From DATEDA01 sp963754305 (lineage in GTDB: Bacteria; Pseudomonadota; Gammaproteobacteria; Burkholderiales; SG8-39), in NCBI GenBank assembly GCA_963754305.1, contig CAVWFR010000043.1:186001-250000 (forward strand): a stretch of 64,000 bases of DNA, in the 5' to 3' direction. Positions 56,894-64,000 of this stretch are shown one piece after another. A program made the position numbers and the translations under genes. Numbering within the stretch: the stretch's first letter is position 1; each line of letters opens with the position of its first letter. The notes under the pieces were generated by a model. The model was given only the letters and a program-made list of their open reading frames with translations, had not been told where the DNA came from and ran no database searches.

Positions 56894-57002
56894 GATTGCT
56901 CCTTTGCTTCGTCGATTCGCGCACCGCCAGCACGGTCAACCCGCCGGCCAGTGTTCCGCCGCCGGCGGCGAGCGCGATCGTCGTGAGGCATACCGGACAC
57001 AT
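56784..57002 (-). CDS. Small CPxC membrane protein, end uncertain
   Basis: A frame of 72 residues beginning MCPVCLTTIALAAGGGTLAG then GLTVLAVRE: a CPVC pair and one membrane helix. Such tiny proteins occur next to DUF899 and SRPBCC genes in other proteobacteria. As read, the frame runs 110 bases into the DUF899 gene, where its sequence looks like a shadow. A one-base slip near 56920 would let it stop at about 56890 (AKEQS). The start is convincing, the end is not. Confidence 0.5.
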   Translation of the reverse strand: MCPVCLTTIALAAGGGTLAGGLTVLAVRESTKQRSNHDDADRCVAAESGVARRVAGRPQGAAGKGEGADAAP

Positions 57003-57035
57003 GGCGGATCTTCGGGCGATCTGCTCGGGCGAGCC

Positions 57036-57533
57036 TCACGCGATCGTTCGCAGGTACTCGTCGAGACGGTCGTAGCTCGCGGACCAGCCTTCCTTCATCC
57101 CGGTCCCGACCGCCGCGTCGCGAGCCTTCTTGGACGGGTAGAGGACCGTGCACGCCGTCTTCGTCTTGCCGTCTTCCTCGGTGAGGGCCAGCGTGTTGAG
57201 CGTTTCGGGCCAGTCGCCGCCCCACGACTCGGTGCTGACGAGCCGCTCGGGCGGCGCGATCTCTCGATAAACGCCGCGCATCTCCATCCCGGTGCCGTCG
57301 GGTCCGCGCCAGGCGAAGTGCCACGCTCCTCCCGGGCGGAGATCGATCTCGCAGACGGGCATGGTCCAGCCGGCCGGGCCCAGCATCCAGTGCGGCATGT
57401 GCTCCGGGTTGGTCCAGGCCGCGAAGACGAGCGCGGGCGGCGCGTCGAACACGCGCGTCGCGACGAGCTCCCGATCCGACGGCGTCGTGAACGTCGTCGT
57501 GCCGGCCCGCTTTGCCGTGGTTGCGTTGGTCAT
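57036..57533 (-). CDS. SRPBCC/AHSA1 domain protein
   Basis: A 165-residue START-like protein: RELVATRVFDAPPALVFAAW, EHMPHWMLGP, CEIDLRPGGAWHFAWRGPDG, GVYREIAPPERLVSTESW and a C-terminal helix GMKEGWSASYDRLDEYL. This is the Activator-of-Hsp90-ATPase-like family, which binds hydrophobic ligands; stand-alone bacterial members have no defined substrate. AAAGGAGC precedes the ATG at 57533. Confidence 0.9.
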   Translation of the reverse strand: MTNATTAKRAGTTTFTTPSDRELVATRVFDAPPALVFAAWTNPEHMPHWMLGPAGWTMPVCEIDLRPGGAWHFAWRGPDGTGMEMRGVYREIAPPERLVSTESWGGDWPETLNTLALTEEDGKTKTACTVLYPSKKARDAAVGTGMKEGWSASYDRLDEYLRTIA

Positions 57534-57572
57534 GATTGCTCCTTTCGATTCCGGGGACGGGCGAAGACGCCG

Positions 57573-57980
57573 CTAGCTCTGTTTGATCGCGCTCGGGTCC
57601 ATGTGCATCACCTCCCAGATGTGCCCATCCGGATCCTGAAAGCCGTGGGCGTACATGAAGCCGTGGTCTTGGGGCGCGTTGTAGGTCCTTCCGCCGGCGG
57701 CGACCGCCTGGCGCACGATCTCGTCGACCTTTTCCCGGCTGTCCCGGGACAGGCAAACCAGTACTTCGGTGCTCTTCGTGGCGTCGCAGATCGGGTTGGG
57801 TGTGAACGTCTTGAACTTCTCGTGAGTCAGGAGCATCACGAAGATGTCCTCGCTCACGATCATGCACGTGGCGGTCTCGTCGGTGAACTGGGCGTTGAAA
57901 GTGAAGCCGAGCTTGGTGAAGAAGTCGATCGACTGCGCGAGATTCTTCACCGGCAGGTTCACGAAGATCTGGGTCGGCAT
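57573..57980 (-). CDS. VOC family protein (glyoxalase/bleomycin-resistance type)
   Basis: A 135-residue VOC protein: IFVNLPVKNLAQSIDFFTKL, GFTFNAQFTDETATCMIVSE, VLVCLSRDSREKVDEIVRQA and FMYAHGFQDPDGHIWEVMHM with the C-terminal metal Glu. It resembles lactoylglutathione-lyase-like stress proteins common in Burkholderiales. GAAGGAGAA precedes the ATG. Confidence 0.9.
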   Translation of the reverse strand: MPTQIFVNLPVKNLAQSIDFFTKLGFTFNAQFTDETATCMIVSEDIFVMLLTHEKFKTFTPNPICDATKSTEVLVCLSRDSREKVDEIVRQAVAAGGRTYNAPQDHGFMYAHGFQDPDGHIWEVMHMDPSAIKQS

Positions 57981-58245
57981 ATTTTCTCCTTCAAAGACGT
58001 ATCAATAGCGGGACGCGATGTGCCGTGGAGCTCGCAGCCATCGGGCCATGCCGGAATTGGAGCGGACCAGGGAGACTAGACACTAGTCTGTCGATCGGCC
58101 GGGCCGAAGATCGACATCGGCGCGCCGGCAAAGTTGCGCGTCGTTGCGCGCGGAGGCTGGACGCGGCTCGAGCTCGTCGTCCCTGCTGGCGCGCAGGTTT
58201 TTCAAGCAGCCGCCGTGCCCGGAATAATCGCTGCGCATTGCCGCG

Positions 58246-58857
58246 TCATCGCGAAATCGAGGTTGGACGGTCGCCGAGTACTGGCCGATCACGCCTAGGC
58301 CTGCGCCCGCGCATCGATAGTGACAACGCCTCCGCGACGACCCCGCGCGCGCGGCCAGATTCGGCTCCAGCCCTTACCCCGGGGGAACTCAGCGTCTCGC
58401 CAAGCCCGTAGAGGATGCCGGTCCACCGCGCCTCGGTCTGGCTCGCGTACTCGGGGGGCACGTGCTCGTGGGTCAGGGCGAGCTCGCACCCCGTTTTCAG
58501 CGGGCTGATCTCGACCGTCACGCGCGTGACGATGCGCGGGTGGTCCGCCGCCGAGAGAGTGAAGACCAGGCGCCGGTGCGGGGCGATCCCGACGTATTGG
58601 CCGGTGTACTCGACGAGCTGGCCGTCGCTCGGGTCGGCGAACCGGAATGAGCCTCCGACGCGGGAATCGATCGCGACGTCCGTCATGGGCTGCAACGCCT
58701 TCGCGAATAGCCATCTGCCCGCGAGCTCGGGCGCTAGCCAGGCTTCGAACACGCGCTCCGCCGGCGCGTTGAAGCGGCGGGTGACGCGTATCGCGGCGGG
58801 CCGTGCGGCTGTTGATCGGGATCGCCCGTTTCTCTCGGGCCTCATCGGAGCTCGCAT
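58246..58857 (-). CDS. SRPBCC/AHSA1 domain protein, extended C-terminus
   Basis: A 203-residue protein with an AHSA1 domain: AIRVTRRFNAPAERVFEAWL, APELAGRWLFAK, DSRVGGSFRFADPSDGQLVE, YVGIAPHRRLVFTLSA and ELALTHEHVPPEYASQTEAR, WTGILYGLGETL. The usual end would be close to GETL; the 47 residues after it are Arg/Gly-rich and look like read-through, so a small frameshift near 58400 is possible. It is the first gene of the minus-strand stress cluster, divergent from marR. Confidence 0.85.
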   Translation of the reverse strand: MRAPMRPERNGRSRSTAARPAAIRVTRRFNAPAERVFEAWLAPELAGRWLFAKALQPMTDVAIDSRVGGSFRFADPSDGQLVEYTGQYVGIAPHRRLVFTLSAADHPRIVTRVTVEISPLKTGCELALTHEHVPPEYASQTEARWTGILYGLGETLSSPGVRAGAESGRARGVVAEALSLSMRGRRPRRDRPVLGDRPTSISR

Positions 58858-59080
58858 AAGTTACTTCGCGTCGTTGAGGGTTGACGGCCTAGTCGATTGG
58901 CCGAGCCCGGATTCGACAGGCTGCTCGTTCAGGGGCATGCACCTCGTCGTCCGGAGCGAGCGTCGCCGACCTCCGCTGACCGCCGGGAGCGAGACAGTGG
59001 TCAGGGGGAATGCCCGACACCGGCCAGGACGGCTTACATGGCAATACCACTTGCTTGCGCGCAGATACCTGTGCACAAAT

Positions 59081-59095
59081 ACTTACACGATAAGT
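59081..59095. promoter_or_regulatory. Inverted repeat in the divergent marR promoter region
   Basis: ACTTA-CACGA-TAAGT is a perfect 5-base inverted repeat in the most AT-rich part of a 283-base divergent gap, 45 bases before the marR ATG. Size and position suit a MarR-dimer operator controlling both marR and the stress cluster. Symmetry is seen; regulation is inferred. Confidence 0.4.
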
Positions 59096-59140
59096 CTCTT
59101 AGTTGCAAAGATACAGGCACGGTAAGACAATGAGCGCGAT

Positions 59141-59677
59141 ATGTCAAGCAATCAGCCGGATCGATCTGCACTGCTCGCAGCGGTCCTGCGCGAGGTCCGC
59201 AGGATGACCGCCCAGTCGGTGCTGATCAGCGAGGCGGTGAGCGAGCGCTTCGGCCTGAGCAGCTCCGACCTCGAGTGCCTGGACCTCGCGCTCTTGAGCG
59301 GCGGCGCGACGGCCGGGGAATTCGCCAAGGCGACCGGCCTCACGACGGGGGCCATCACCGGAGTGCTCGACCGGCTCGAACGGGCCGGCTATGTCCGGCG
59401 CGAGCGGGATCCGACCGATCGACGCAAAGTCATCGTCCGCGCACGACCTGCCATGACGCGGCGAATCGCGCCACTCTATGACTCGCTGCAACGGGAAATG
59501 ACGGCACTCTGGTCCGGGTACAGCGAGGAACAGCTCGCCCTGATTCTCGGCTTCCTGACGAGCAGCTGCGATTTGGCGGTGCAGGAAATCGCCAAGCTGC
59601 AGAGGAAGGGCTCGGTGTCGCGGAAGCAGACACCGGCGCGGAGGAGGGCTCGCGCAGCACCCGCTGGCGCAACGTGA
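59141..59677 (+). CDS. MarR family transcriptional regulator
   Basis: A 178-residue winged-helix regulator: LGLSSSDLECLD-type region (FGLSSSDLECLDLALLSGG), the recognition helix GEFAKATGLTTGAITGVLDR, and the wing LERAGYVRRERDPTDRRKVI, which is the MarR hallmark. Long terminal helices for dimerisation follow. The tail is basic (KQTPARRRARAAPAG). MarR proteins respond to small aromatic or oxidising ligands; the divergent detoxification genes are the likely targets. Confidence 0.92.
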   Translation: MSSNQPDRSALLAAVLREVRRMTAQSVLISEAVSERFGLSSSDLECLDLALLSGGATAGEFAKATGLTTGAITGVLDRLERAGYVRRERDPTDRRKVIVRARPAMTRRIAPLYDSLQREMTALWSGYSEEQLALILGFLTSSCDLAVQEIAKLQRKGSVSRKQTPARRRARAAPAGAT

Positions 59678-60028
59678 CAAGGGTGGCCAGGGTGACGCAC
59701 GGGCTATGGATGCCGCGCGAGCGCTCGTCGTCGGGGATCTCGCTCGCATCTACTCGGCGGCGTCCGCTGCGGATGCGGGCCTTTTCCGCGGATCACGCCG
59801 TTTAGTCCAGCCGGGAACTCTTCCGCCATCGCCATCGTCGTAGCTCTCTTGTCCGCCCCGCGGGCCGCCGGGCGTGCTCGATCAGCGGGTCATCGTGATC
59901 CAGCCGAGCGCCGGCCTCGACGCCTCGACCAGGGATCGCTGCATCCGGGCCTCGTCTTCACGGGTAGTGGCTGGGGTCGAACCGAAGCATCCCGCTGATT
60001 CGACCCAACCCAGTAAAAGGAGCAACCG
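59678..60028. other. Intergenic region between marR and the DUF4394 gene, with an inverted repeat
   Basis: No gene is recognised in these 351 bases. Near the end, GGGTCGAA (59974-59981) and TTCGACCC (59999-60006) form a perfect 8-base inverted repeat with a 17-base spacer, followed by AAGGAG and the ATG at 60029. It may be an operator or an mRNA hairpin close to the ribosome binding site. Confidence 0.45.
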
Positions 60029-60916
60029 ATGACGACCGATCGTCCGCGCCAACGTCTTTCCGCGACCTGCGTCGCGGCCATGCTTACCGCAAGCGTGCTG
60101 CTCGCTTCCGCGCCAGCCGCCGCCACCGATTTCAACTGCGGTTCGCGTGCGGATTTCCCTCTAACCGGTAATCTGAAAGTGATCGGCCTCACCGCCGACC
60201 AACGCCTCGTCCGCTTCAGGGTCTGCTCGCCGGAGCGTGTCCGGGACATTGGCGCGATCCACGATCTACAATGGCCCGACTCGAAGCTCGTCGGCATCGA
60301 TTACCGCGTACAGGACGGCAAGCTCTATGGCGTCGGCAATGGCGGCGGCATCTACACGATCGAGACGGAGACGGCGGCGGCGACCCTCGCCCAGCGACTG
60401 ACGGCCGACCTCGACGGCGATTTCTTCGGCGTCGATTTCAATCCGGCCGCCAACGCCTTGCGCATCGTCAGCAACAAGGGACAGAACCTGCGTCAGCCGT
60501 TCGCGGGACCGCTTGCCGGGCAGACGCAGACCGACAAGCAGCTGAACTACGTGCCGGGGACGCCGGCGCAGGGCGTGACCGCGGCGGCCTACACCAACAA
60601 CGACCTCGACGCCAACACTGCGACGACACTGTTCGACGTCGATACCATGCTCGACCAGGTCGTCATTCAGGTGCCGCCGAACGACGGCACGCTAGTGCTG
60701 ACCGGCAAGCTCAAGGTCGACGCGGGTTCGCGGGCCGGCTTCGACATCTACACGAAGCTCCGTCACGGGGCGGCCGTGGCCAACAGTGGCTTCGCGTCGC
60801 TGGTCGTGAGCGATGTCACAGGGTTCTATCGCATCGACATGCTGAGCGGCGGGGCGACGCTCATCGGATATCTCGGCGACAAGGTGATCGACATCGCATT
60901 GCCGCTGGATCAGTGA
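60029..60916 (+). CDS. Secreted DUF4394 domain protein
   Basis: A 295-residue protein with a signal peptide (ATCVAAMLTASVLLASAPAA, cut near AATDF). A full DUF4394 domain follows: VIGLTADQRLVRFRVCSPER, LVGIDYRVQDGKLYGVGNGG, FFGVDFNPAANALRIVSNKG, and GFASLVVSDVTGFYRIDMLS. The repeat-like beta structure suggests a propeller. Family role is unknown; members are often near anti-sigma or ECF sigma genes, but none is visible here. Confidence 0.92.
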   Translation: MTTDRPRQRLSATCVAAMLTASVLLASAPAAATDFNCGSRADFPLTGNLKVIGLTADQRLVRFRVCSPERVRDIGAIHDLQWPDSKLVGIDYRVQDGKLYGVGNGGGIYTIETETAAATLAQRLTADLDGDFFGVDFNPAANALRIVSNKGQNLRQPFAGPLAGQTQTDKQLNYVPGTPAQGVTAAAYTNNDLDANTATTLFDVDTMLDQVVIQVPPNDGTLVLTGKLKVDAGSRAGFDIYTKLRHGAAVANSGFASLVVSDVTGFYRIDMLSGGATLIGYLGDKVIDIALPLDQ

Positions 60917-61031
60917 CACGCGTCCTCGCTATCCCGCCGCGCCGTCGTCGCCGACCGGCGCGGCGGATCCTCGCAAGCCTCTCATCCAGACCCGGTCGGA
61001 TGCAGGACCGGCGGCGACGGCTGGTCGAGCG

Positions 61032-61760
61032 CTACCCTCCGGCCTTCACGAACGCGATCCGCCGCCCGTCCGGCGACAGCGACGGCTGGCCGCAATTCAC
61101 GCCGTCGCACGCGCTGAGGTTCTGCGGCGGCGAGCCGCCGCGCCGGAAGTACACGTCGGTCCACTCGATCGTCCGCGACAGACCCCGCTTGCTCTCGGTC
61201 TTCACGTAGACGGCGGCATCGCCGTAGGTGCGCTCCTGGCCGCGAACCTGGGCGAGCATGCGGCGCTCCGCGTCGGACTTGGCGTCGTAGGGGAGGGGCG
61301 TCACCTTGCCGCTCTTCACGGAGAGCACCCCGAGCGGCGCAGCCCCGCCATCGAGCAGCACGACGATCTCGTCCGCGTTCCCGGCGTCGAAGCCGATCAG
61401 CTTCAGGACGCCCGGTGCGCGCTGCACCGGCGCCGCGGCACCGCCGCCGGCGGGAATGCGCACCAGGGTCTCGCCCTTGAGCGCGACGATGCTGCCGTCG
61501 GCCGGGGCGAAGATCGGCGTGCGATAACCGCCGCCGGAGGTCAGCGCGGCCGCTCGTCCCGCGCCGGTGCCGGCGACCCAGATGTCGCCGGCTTCGACTT
61601 CGTCGCCCGGGCCGCGCATCTGCGCCGGCGCGGCCGTGAGCCCTGCGACGCGCAGCAGCCGCTCGACCATCGACTCGGCGGCGGCAGCCGTGGCGAGACC
61701 GAGCAGCAAGCCGACGACCGCGATTCCGGCAAGATGTCGCATCAACAGGTGCCGCGTCAT
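61032..61760 (-). CDS. Secreted TolB/PD40-like beta-propeller protein
   Basis: A 242-residue protein with a signal peptide (HLAGIAVVGLLLGLATAAAA). Beta repeats follow: DIWVAGTGAGRAAALTSGGG, RTPIFAPADGSIVALKGETL, LKLIGFDAGNADEIVVLLDG. The C-terminal CGQPSLSPDGRRIAFVKAGG is a WD40-like PD40 strand as in TolB. It is the last gene of the CHAT operon, 4 bases after the membrane protein, and should sit in the periplasm. Confidence 0.75.
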   Translation of the reverse strand: MTRHLLMRHLAGIAVVGLLLGLATAAAAESMVERLLRVAGLTAAPAQMRGPGDEVEAGDIWVAGTGAGRAAALTSGGGYRTPIFAPADGSIVALKGETLVRIPAGGGAAAPVQRAPGVLKLIGFDAGNADEIVVLLDGGAAPLGVLSVKSGKVTPLPYDAKSDAERRMLAQVRGQERTYGDAAVYVKTESKRGLSRTIEWTDVYFRRGGSPPQNLSACDGVNCGQPSLSPDGRRIAFVKAGG

Positions 61761-61764
61761 CGTG

Positions 61765-62652
61765 TCATTCCTTATCTGGCGATCGTCCAGCGAAGAGCAC
61801 CGGCAGGATGCGGTCGAAGCCGACGATCTCCGTCTTCTTCACGTCGCTCCGCGCCAGCGTGACGAGCGCACGCCGCTTGCGCGCCTGGTCGCGGACGAGG
61901 AAGGTTACGCCGTCCTTGCCTTCCCACACCAGCCATGCCTCTTCGCCCTCGGCGAGCGGCCGGTCGCCGAGCGCGGCCACGCGCGCGAACGACTTGTCGC
62001 CGATCAGCACGCCGTAGTTGATCGGCAGCAGCAGACACTGCACGGCCGCGAGGAAGGCGAGGAGTCCGCGCCCGAGCGCTTCCAAGGTGCCTTCGACCGG
62101 CACGCCGCGCAGCGCCCACAGGATTGCGAGCGGGACGGCGCAGCCAGCCACCAGAGCGCTGAAGAAGAGCGGGGCGATCCGTTCATCGAGCGCGACTCGC
62201 ACCAGCCAGGCCGGCTCGGCGGGCAGGCTGCGGGCAAGGAGCAGATCGCTGAACAGAAAGCACTGGCGCATCACGAGCTGAATCATGGCCACGCAGAACA
62301 CGATGCCGGCGAGAGTGAGCCGTCCCGGCTGCATCAGCCACGCGCAGGCGGCGGCGCGGGCGCCGACCGGCAACAGTCGGTGAATCACCCACGCCAGCGC
62401 GGCCACCGGCAGACCGAGGAGCACGATGTTGGGCACCGCGGACACGAGATAGACGAGGAATCGCGCACCCGTGAAGAGATAGCGCTCGTCGAGGACGGCG
62501 AGGTCGGTGCCGATCCCGATCGCGGTGAGATGGAACCGCAACGTGAGGTAGCCGACCACGTAGAGCAGAAAGCTCCCGACCAGCGTGTACTTGCCCCAGT
62601 CCCCGCCGAGCGCCTTGACTCTTTCGTTGAGCTCGTGCAGCAGGTCCGCCAC
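61765..62652 (-). CDS. Unidentified membrane protein of the CHAT operon
   Basis: A 295-residue protein with about six membrane helices (for example YTLVGSFLLYVVGYLTLRF, FLVYLVSAVPNIVLLGLPVA, LTLAGIVFCVAMIQLVM, LFFSALVAGCAVPLAILWAL, GRGLLAFLAAVQCLLLPINY). A soluble C-terminal domain (EGEEAWLVWEGKDGVTFLVR) has basic strands. GTG at 62652 lies 2 bases after the CHAT stop. The family is not recognised; position suggests it is the membrane partner or target of the CHAT protein. Confidence 0.7.
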   Translation of the reverse strand: MADLLHELNERVKALGGDWGKYTLVGSFLLYVVGYLTLRFHLTAIGIGTDLAVLDERYLFTGARFLVYLVSAVPNIVLLGLPVAALAWVIHRLLPVGARAAACAWLMQPGRLTLAGIVFCVAMIQLVMRQCFLFSDLLLARSLPAEPAWLVRVALDERIAPLFFSALVAGCAVPLAILWALRGVPVEGTLEALGRGLLAFLAAVQCLLLPINYGVLIGDKSFARVAALGDRPLAEGEEAWLVWEGKDGVTFLVRDQARKRRALVTLARSDVKKTEIVGFDRILPVLFAGRSPDKE

Positions 62653-62654
62653 CG

Positions 62655-64000
62655 CTACCGTCCGATCATCGTGAACGCCGCCCAGTAGTAAGGGTGACCG
62701 TATTCAGGCCGCGACTTGACCCGGGCGAGGGCCAGCCGCGCCGCTTCGGGCAGCGGGCGCGATTGCGCCGCCTCGTAGAAGGTCTGCATCCACAACGCCG
62801 TCGCCGCCGAGTCCACCTCCCAGTACGAGAGGACGAGCGTTCCGGCGCCGGCGTAGATCAGCGCGCGGACCATGCCGAGCAGCTCGTTCGCATGCGTCGC
62901 CTCCGCGCGGCCGGTCTCGCAGGCCGAGAGCACGACGAGCCGGCTGCGGTCGAGCGACAGTCCGAACATCTCGGCGGCGGTCAGCCGGCCGTCGTCGGCG
63001 CCGCCGCGGCCGAGCGCGAGATACGAGAGCAGCGGCTCGCCGGCGTCGAACTTGCCGTGCACCGCGAGATGGATCACGTCGAAGTCGCGTACCCAGCCCT
63101 TGACGTCGCTCTCGTGTGCGAGATCGTCGGTCACGACCTTGGATCGCACCGGAAACAGCTTCGCGATCGCCTCGACCTCGGGTCGCGCGGCCGGGATGCC
63201 CGGGTCCGCCACCGCGAGCAGGCGTCCGCCGGCGAGCCCGGGCGAGCGCCGCATGGCGAGTAGCACCGACGCGCTCGGGGCATACGAGATCTGGAAGCGC
63301 TCGCCGAGGAACTGCCCGCTCGCCGGATCCTGCAGCGCCTGGAACGGCACGTAGCCGAGGTCCTCGTGCGGGATGATGACGAGGCGCTCGGCGCGGATGC
63401 GCCCGATCGCCGGCTGGACGAGGAACAGGAACAGCTCGCGCGCGGTCCGCTCGTCGAACTTGGCGTTGCGGTCGGCGAGGCTCTTCTGCAGCGCGCCGAC
63501 CTTTTTCATGACTTCGGTGCGCGGCAGGAAGACGTTGAGCACGGACACCGCGTCGGGCCCGATGTGCCACAGGATCACGCCGCTCTCGACCACCAGGTAC
63601 TGCAGCACCTCGTAGCGTTCCTCGCGCATCGACTGCTGCAGCGCTTTGAGCGTCGCCGGCTCCGAGACCACGAGCTCCTGCAGCCGCGGGGCGTCGGCCG
63701 CGATGCGGCTCGCGAGCTTCTGCTGGTCGGCCTCGAGGTTGCGGATCTGCGTCTGGAGGATGCTCATCCGCGGGCGGTGCTTCGCGGCGTCCGGCGCTGA
63801 CGCCAGCTCGAACAGCTCGCCCTGCGACGCGGCGATGCGCGCGCGTAGTGCCATCGTCTCGCCGAAGAGCTTCTGCTCCTCGGGGCGCGCGAGCGCGAAC
63901 TTCCGGCTCGCGATCAGGTCCGCCATGGCGCGCGAGCGGGAGCGCTCGAGCATCTCGAATGCCTCGGCGTAGCGGCGCCGCTCGAGCAGCTGCCGCACTG
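62655..64000 (-). CDS. CHAT-domain (caspase-like) protein, N-terminus outside the window
   Basis: The visible 447 residues begin with a helical, TPR-like part (EAFEMLERSRSRAMADLIAS) and a coiled coil (ILQTQIRNLEADQQKLASRI). A complete CHAT domain follows: RLVIIPHEDLGYVPFQAL, ISYAPSASVLLAMRRSP, FDVIHLAVHGKFDAGEPLL with the catalytic His, and LVVLSACETGRAEATHANEL with the catalytic Cys. It ends YWAAFTMIGR, a usual CHAT terminus. CHAT proteases act in controlled proteolysis, including type III CRISPR and gasdermin-like defence, and many TPR-CHAT proteins are uncharacterised. The frame is open to the window edge. Confidence 0.9.
   Translation of the reverse strand, partial: VRQLLERRRYAEAFEMLERSRSRAMADLIASRKFALARPEEQKLFGETMALRARIAASQGELFELASAPDAAKHRPRMSILQTQIRNLEADQQKLASRIAADAPRLQELVVSEPATLKALQQSMREERYEVLQYLVVESGVILWHIGPDAVSVLNVFLPRTEVMKKVGALQKSLADRNAKFDERTARELFLFLVQPAIGRIRAERLVIIPHEDLGYVPFQALQDPASGQFLGERFQISYAPSASVLLAMRRSPGLAGGRLLAVADPGIPAARPEVEAIAKLFPVRSKVVTDDLAHESDVKGWVRDFDVIHLAVHGKFDAGEPLLSYLALGRGGADDGRLTAAEMFGLSLDRSRLVVLSACETGRAEATHANELLGMVRALIYAGAGTLVLSYWEVDSAATALWMQTFYEAAQSRPLPEAARLALARVKSRPEYGHPYYWAAFTMIGR

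Overview
The window is high-GC, gene-dense DNA with short intergenic gaps and many start/stop overlaps of the ATGA type. The gene content points to a proteobacterium, most likely a betaproteobacterium of Burkholderiales type: a yqjD-yqjE-yqjK-like set, an entericidin-type lipoprotein, YqgE, a caa3-type oxidase with fused subunits I and III, and a short-loop cytochrome bd. This assignment is an inference; no rRNA or tRNA gene is visible.

Layout. 0-3 kb: small redox and stress genes (FMN reductase, EF-hand, CBS pair, PNPOx-like, DUF883). 3-11.3 kb: two terminal oxidases facing each other, cydAB on plus and a six-gene caa3-type cluster on minus (ctaC, ctaD, a small membrane protein, ctaG, two cytochromes c). 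ctaD carries a dense burst of frameshifts. 11.5-17.6 kb: envelope and stress genes (DoxX, PRC-barrel, hemerythrin, yqjDEK-like, AsmA). 17.7-24.6 kb: a large hybrid histidine kinase, a HAD-phosphatase/P-loop ATPase fusion coupled to a ROK glucokinase, a lytic transglycosylase, an entericidin and a BON lipoprotein. 24.6-28.0 kb: a mosaic in which pieces of a glycoside hydrolase (minus) alternate with pieces of a kaiC-kaiB-kaiB-histidine kinase operon (plus). Only the two kaiB genes look whole.

28.0-48.0 kb, all on minus, is the centrepiece: glgB, glgE, treS-maltokinase, glgC, three side genes (DUF2934, VTT membrane protein, EEP phosphohydrolase), glgX, treZ, a malQ-treY fusion and a small monooxygenase-like gene. 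Together they encode trehalose to maltose to maltose-1-phosphate to branched alpha-glucan (TreS, Mak, GlgE, GlgB), and the return route from glucan to trehalose (GlgX, TreY, TreZ, with MalQ recycling short glucans). glgA is not in the window.

48-51 kb: a third DUF883 protein, an apparently exported YqgE, an amino-acid-type binding protein and small unknowns. 51.3-58.9 kb: a minus-strand run of thirteen small stress or detoxification genes (YciI, GyrI-like, VOC, DUF1428, DUF899, SRPBCC, an MFS exporter), diverging from a MarR regulator at 59.1 kb. 60-64 kb: a secreted DUF4394 protein, then a tight minus-strand trio of a CHAT protease (cut by the window end), a membrane protein and a secreted beta-propeller-like protein.

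Single-base frameshifts in otherwise well conserved genes (ctaC, treZ, glgC, glgB, asmA-like, and many in ctaD) suggest consensus errors in part of the sequence. Functional reading should allow for this.
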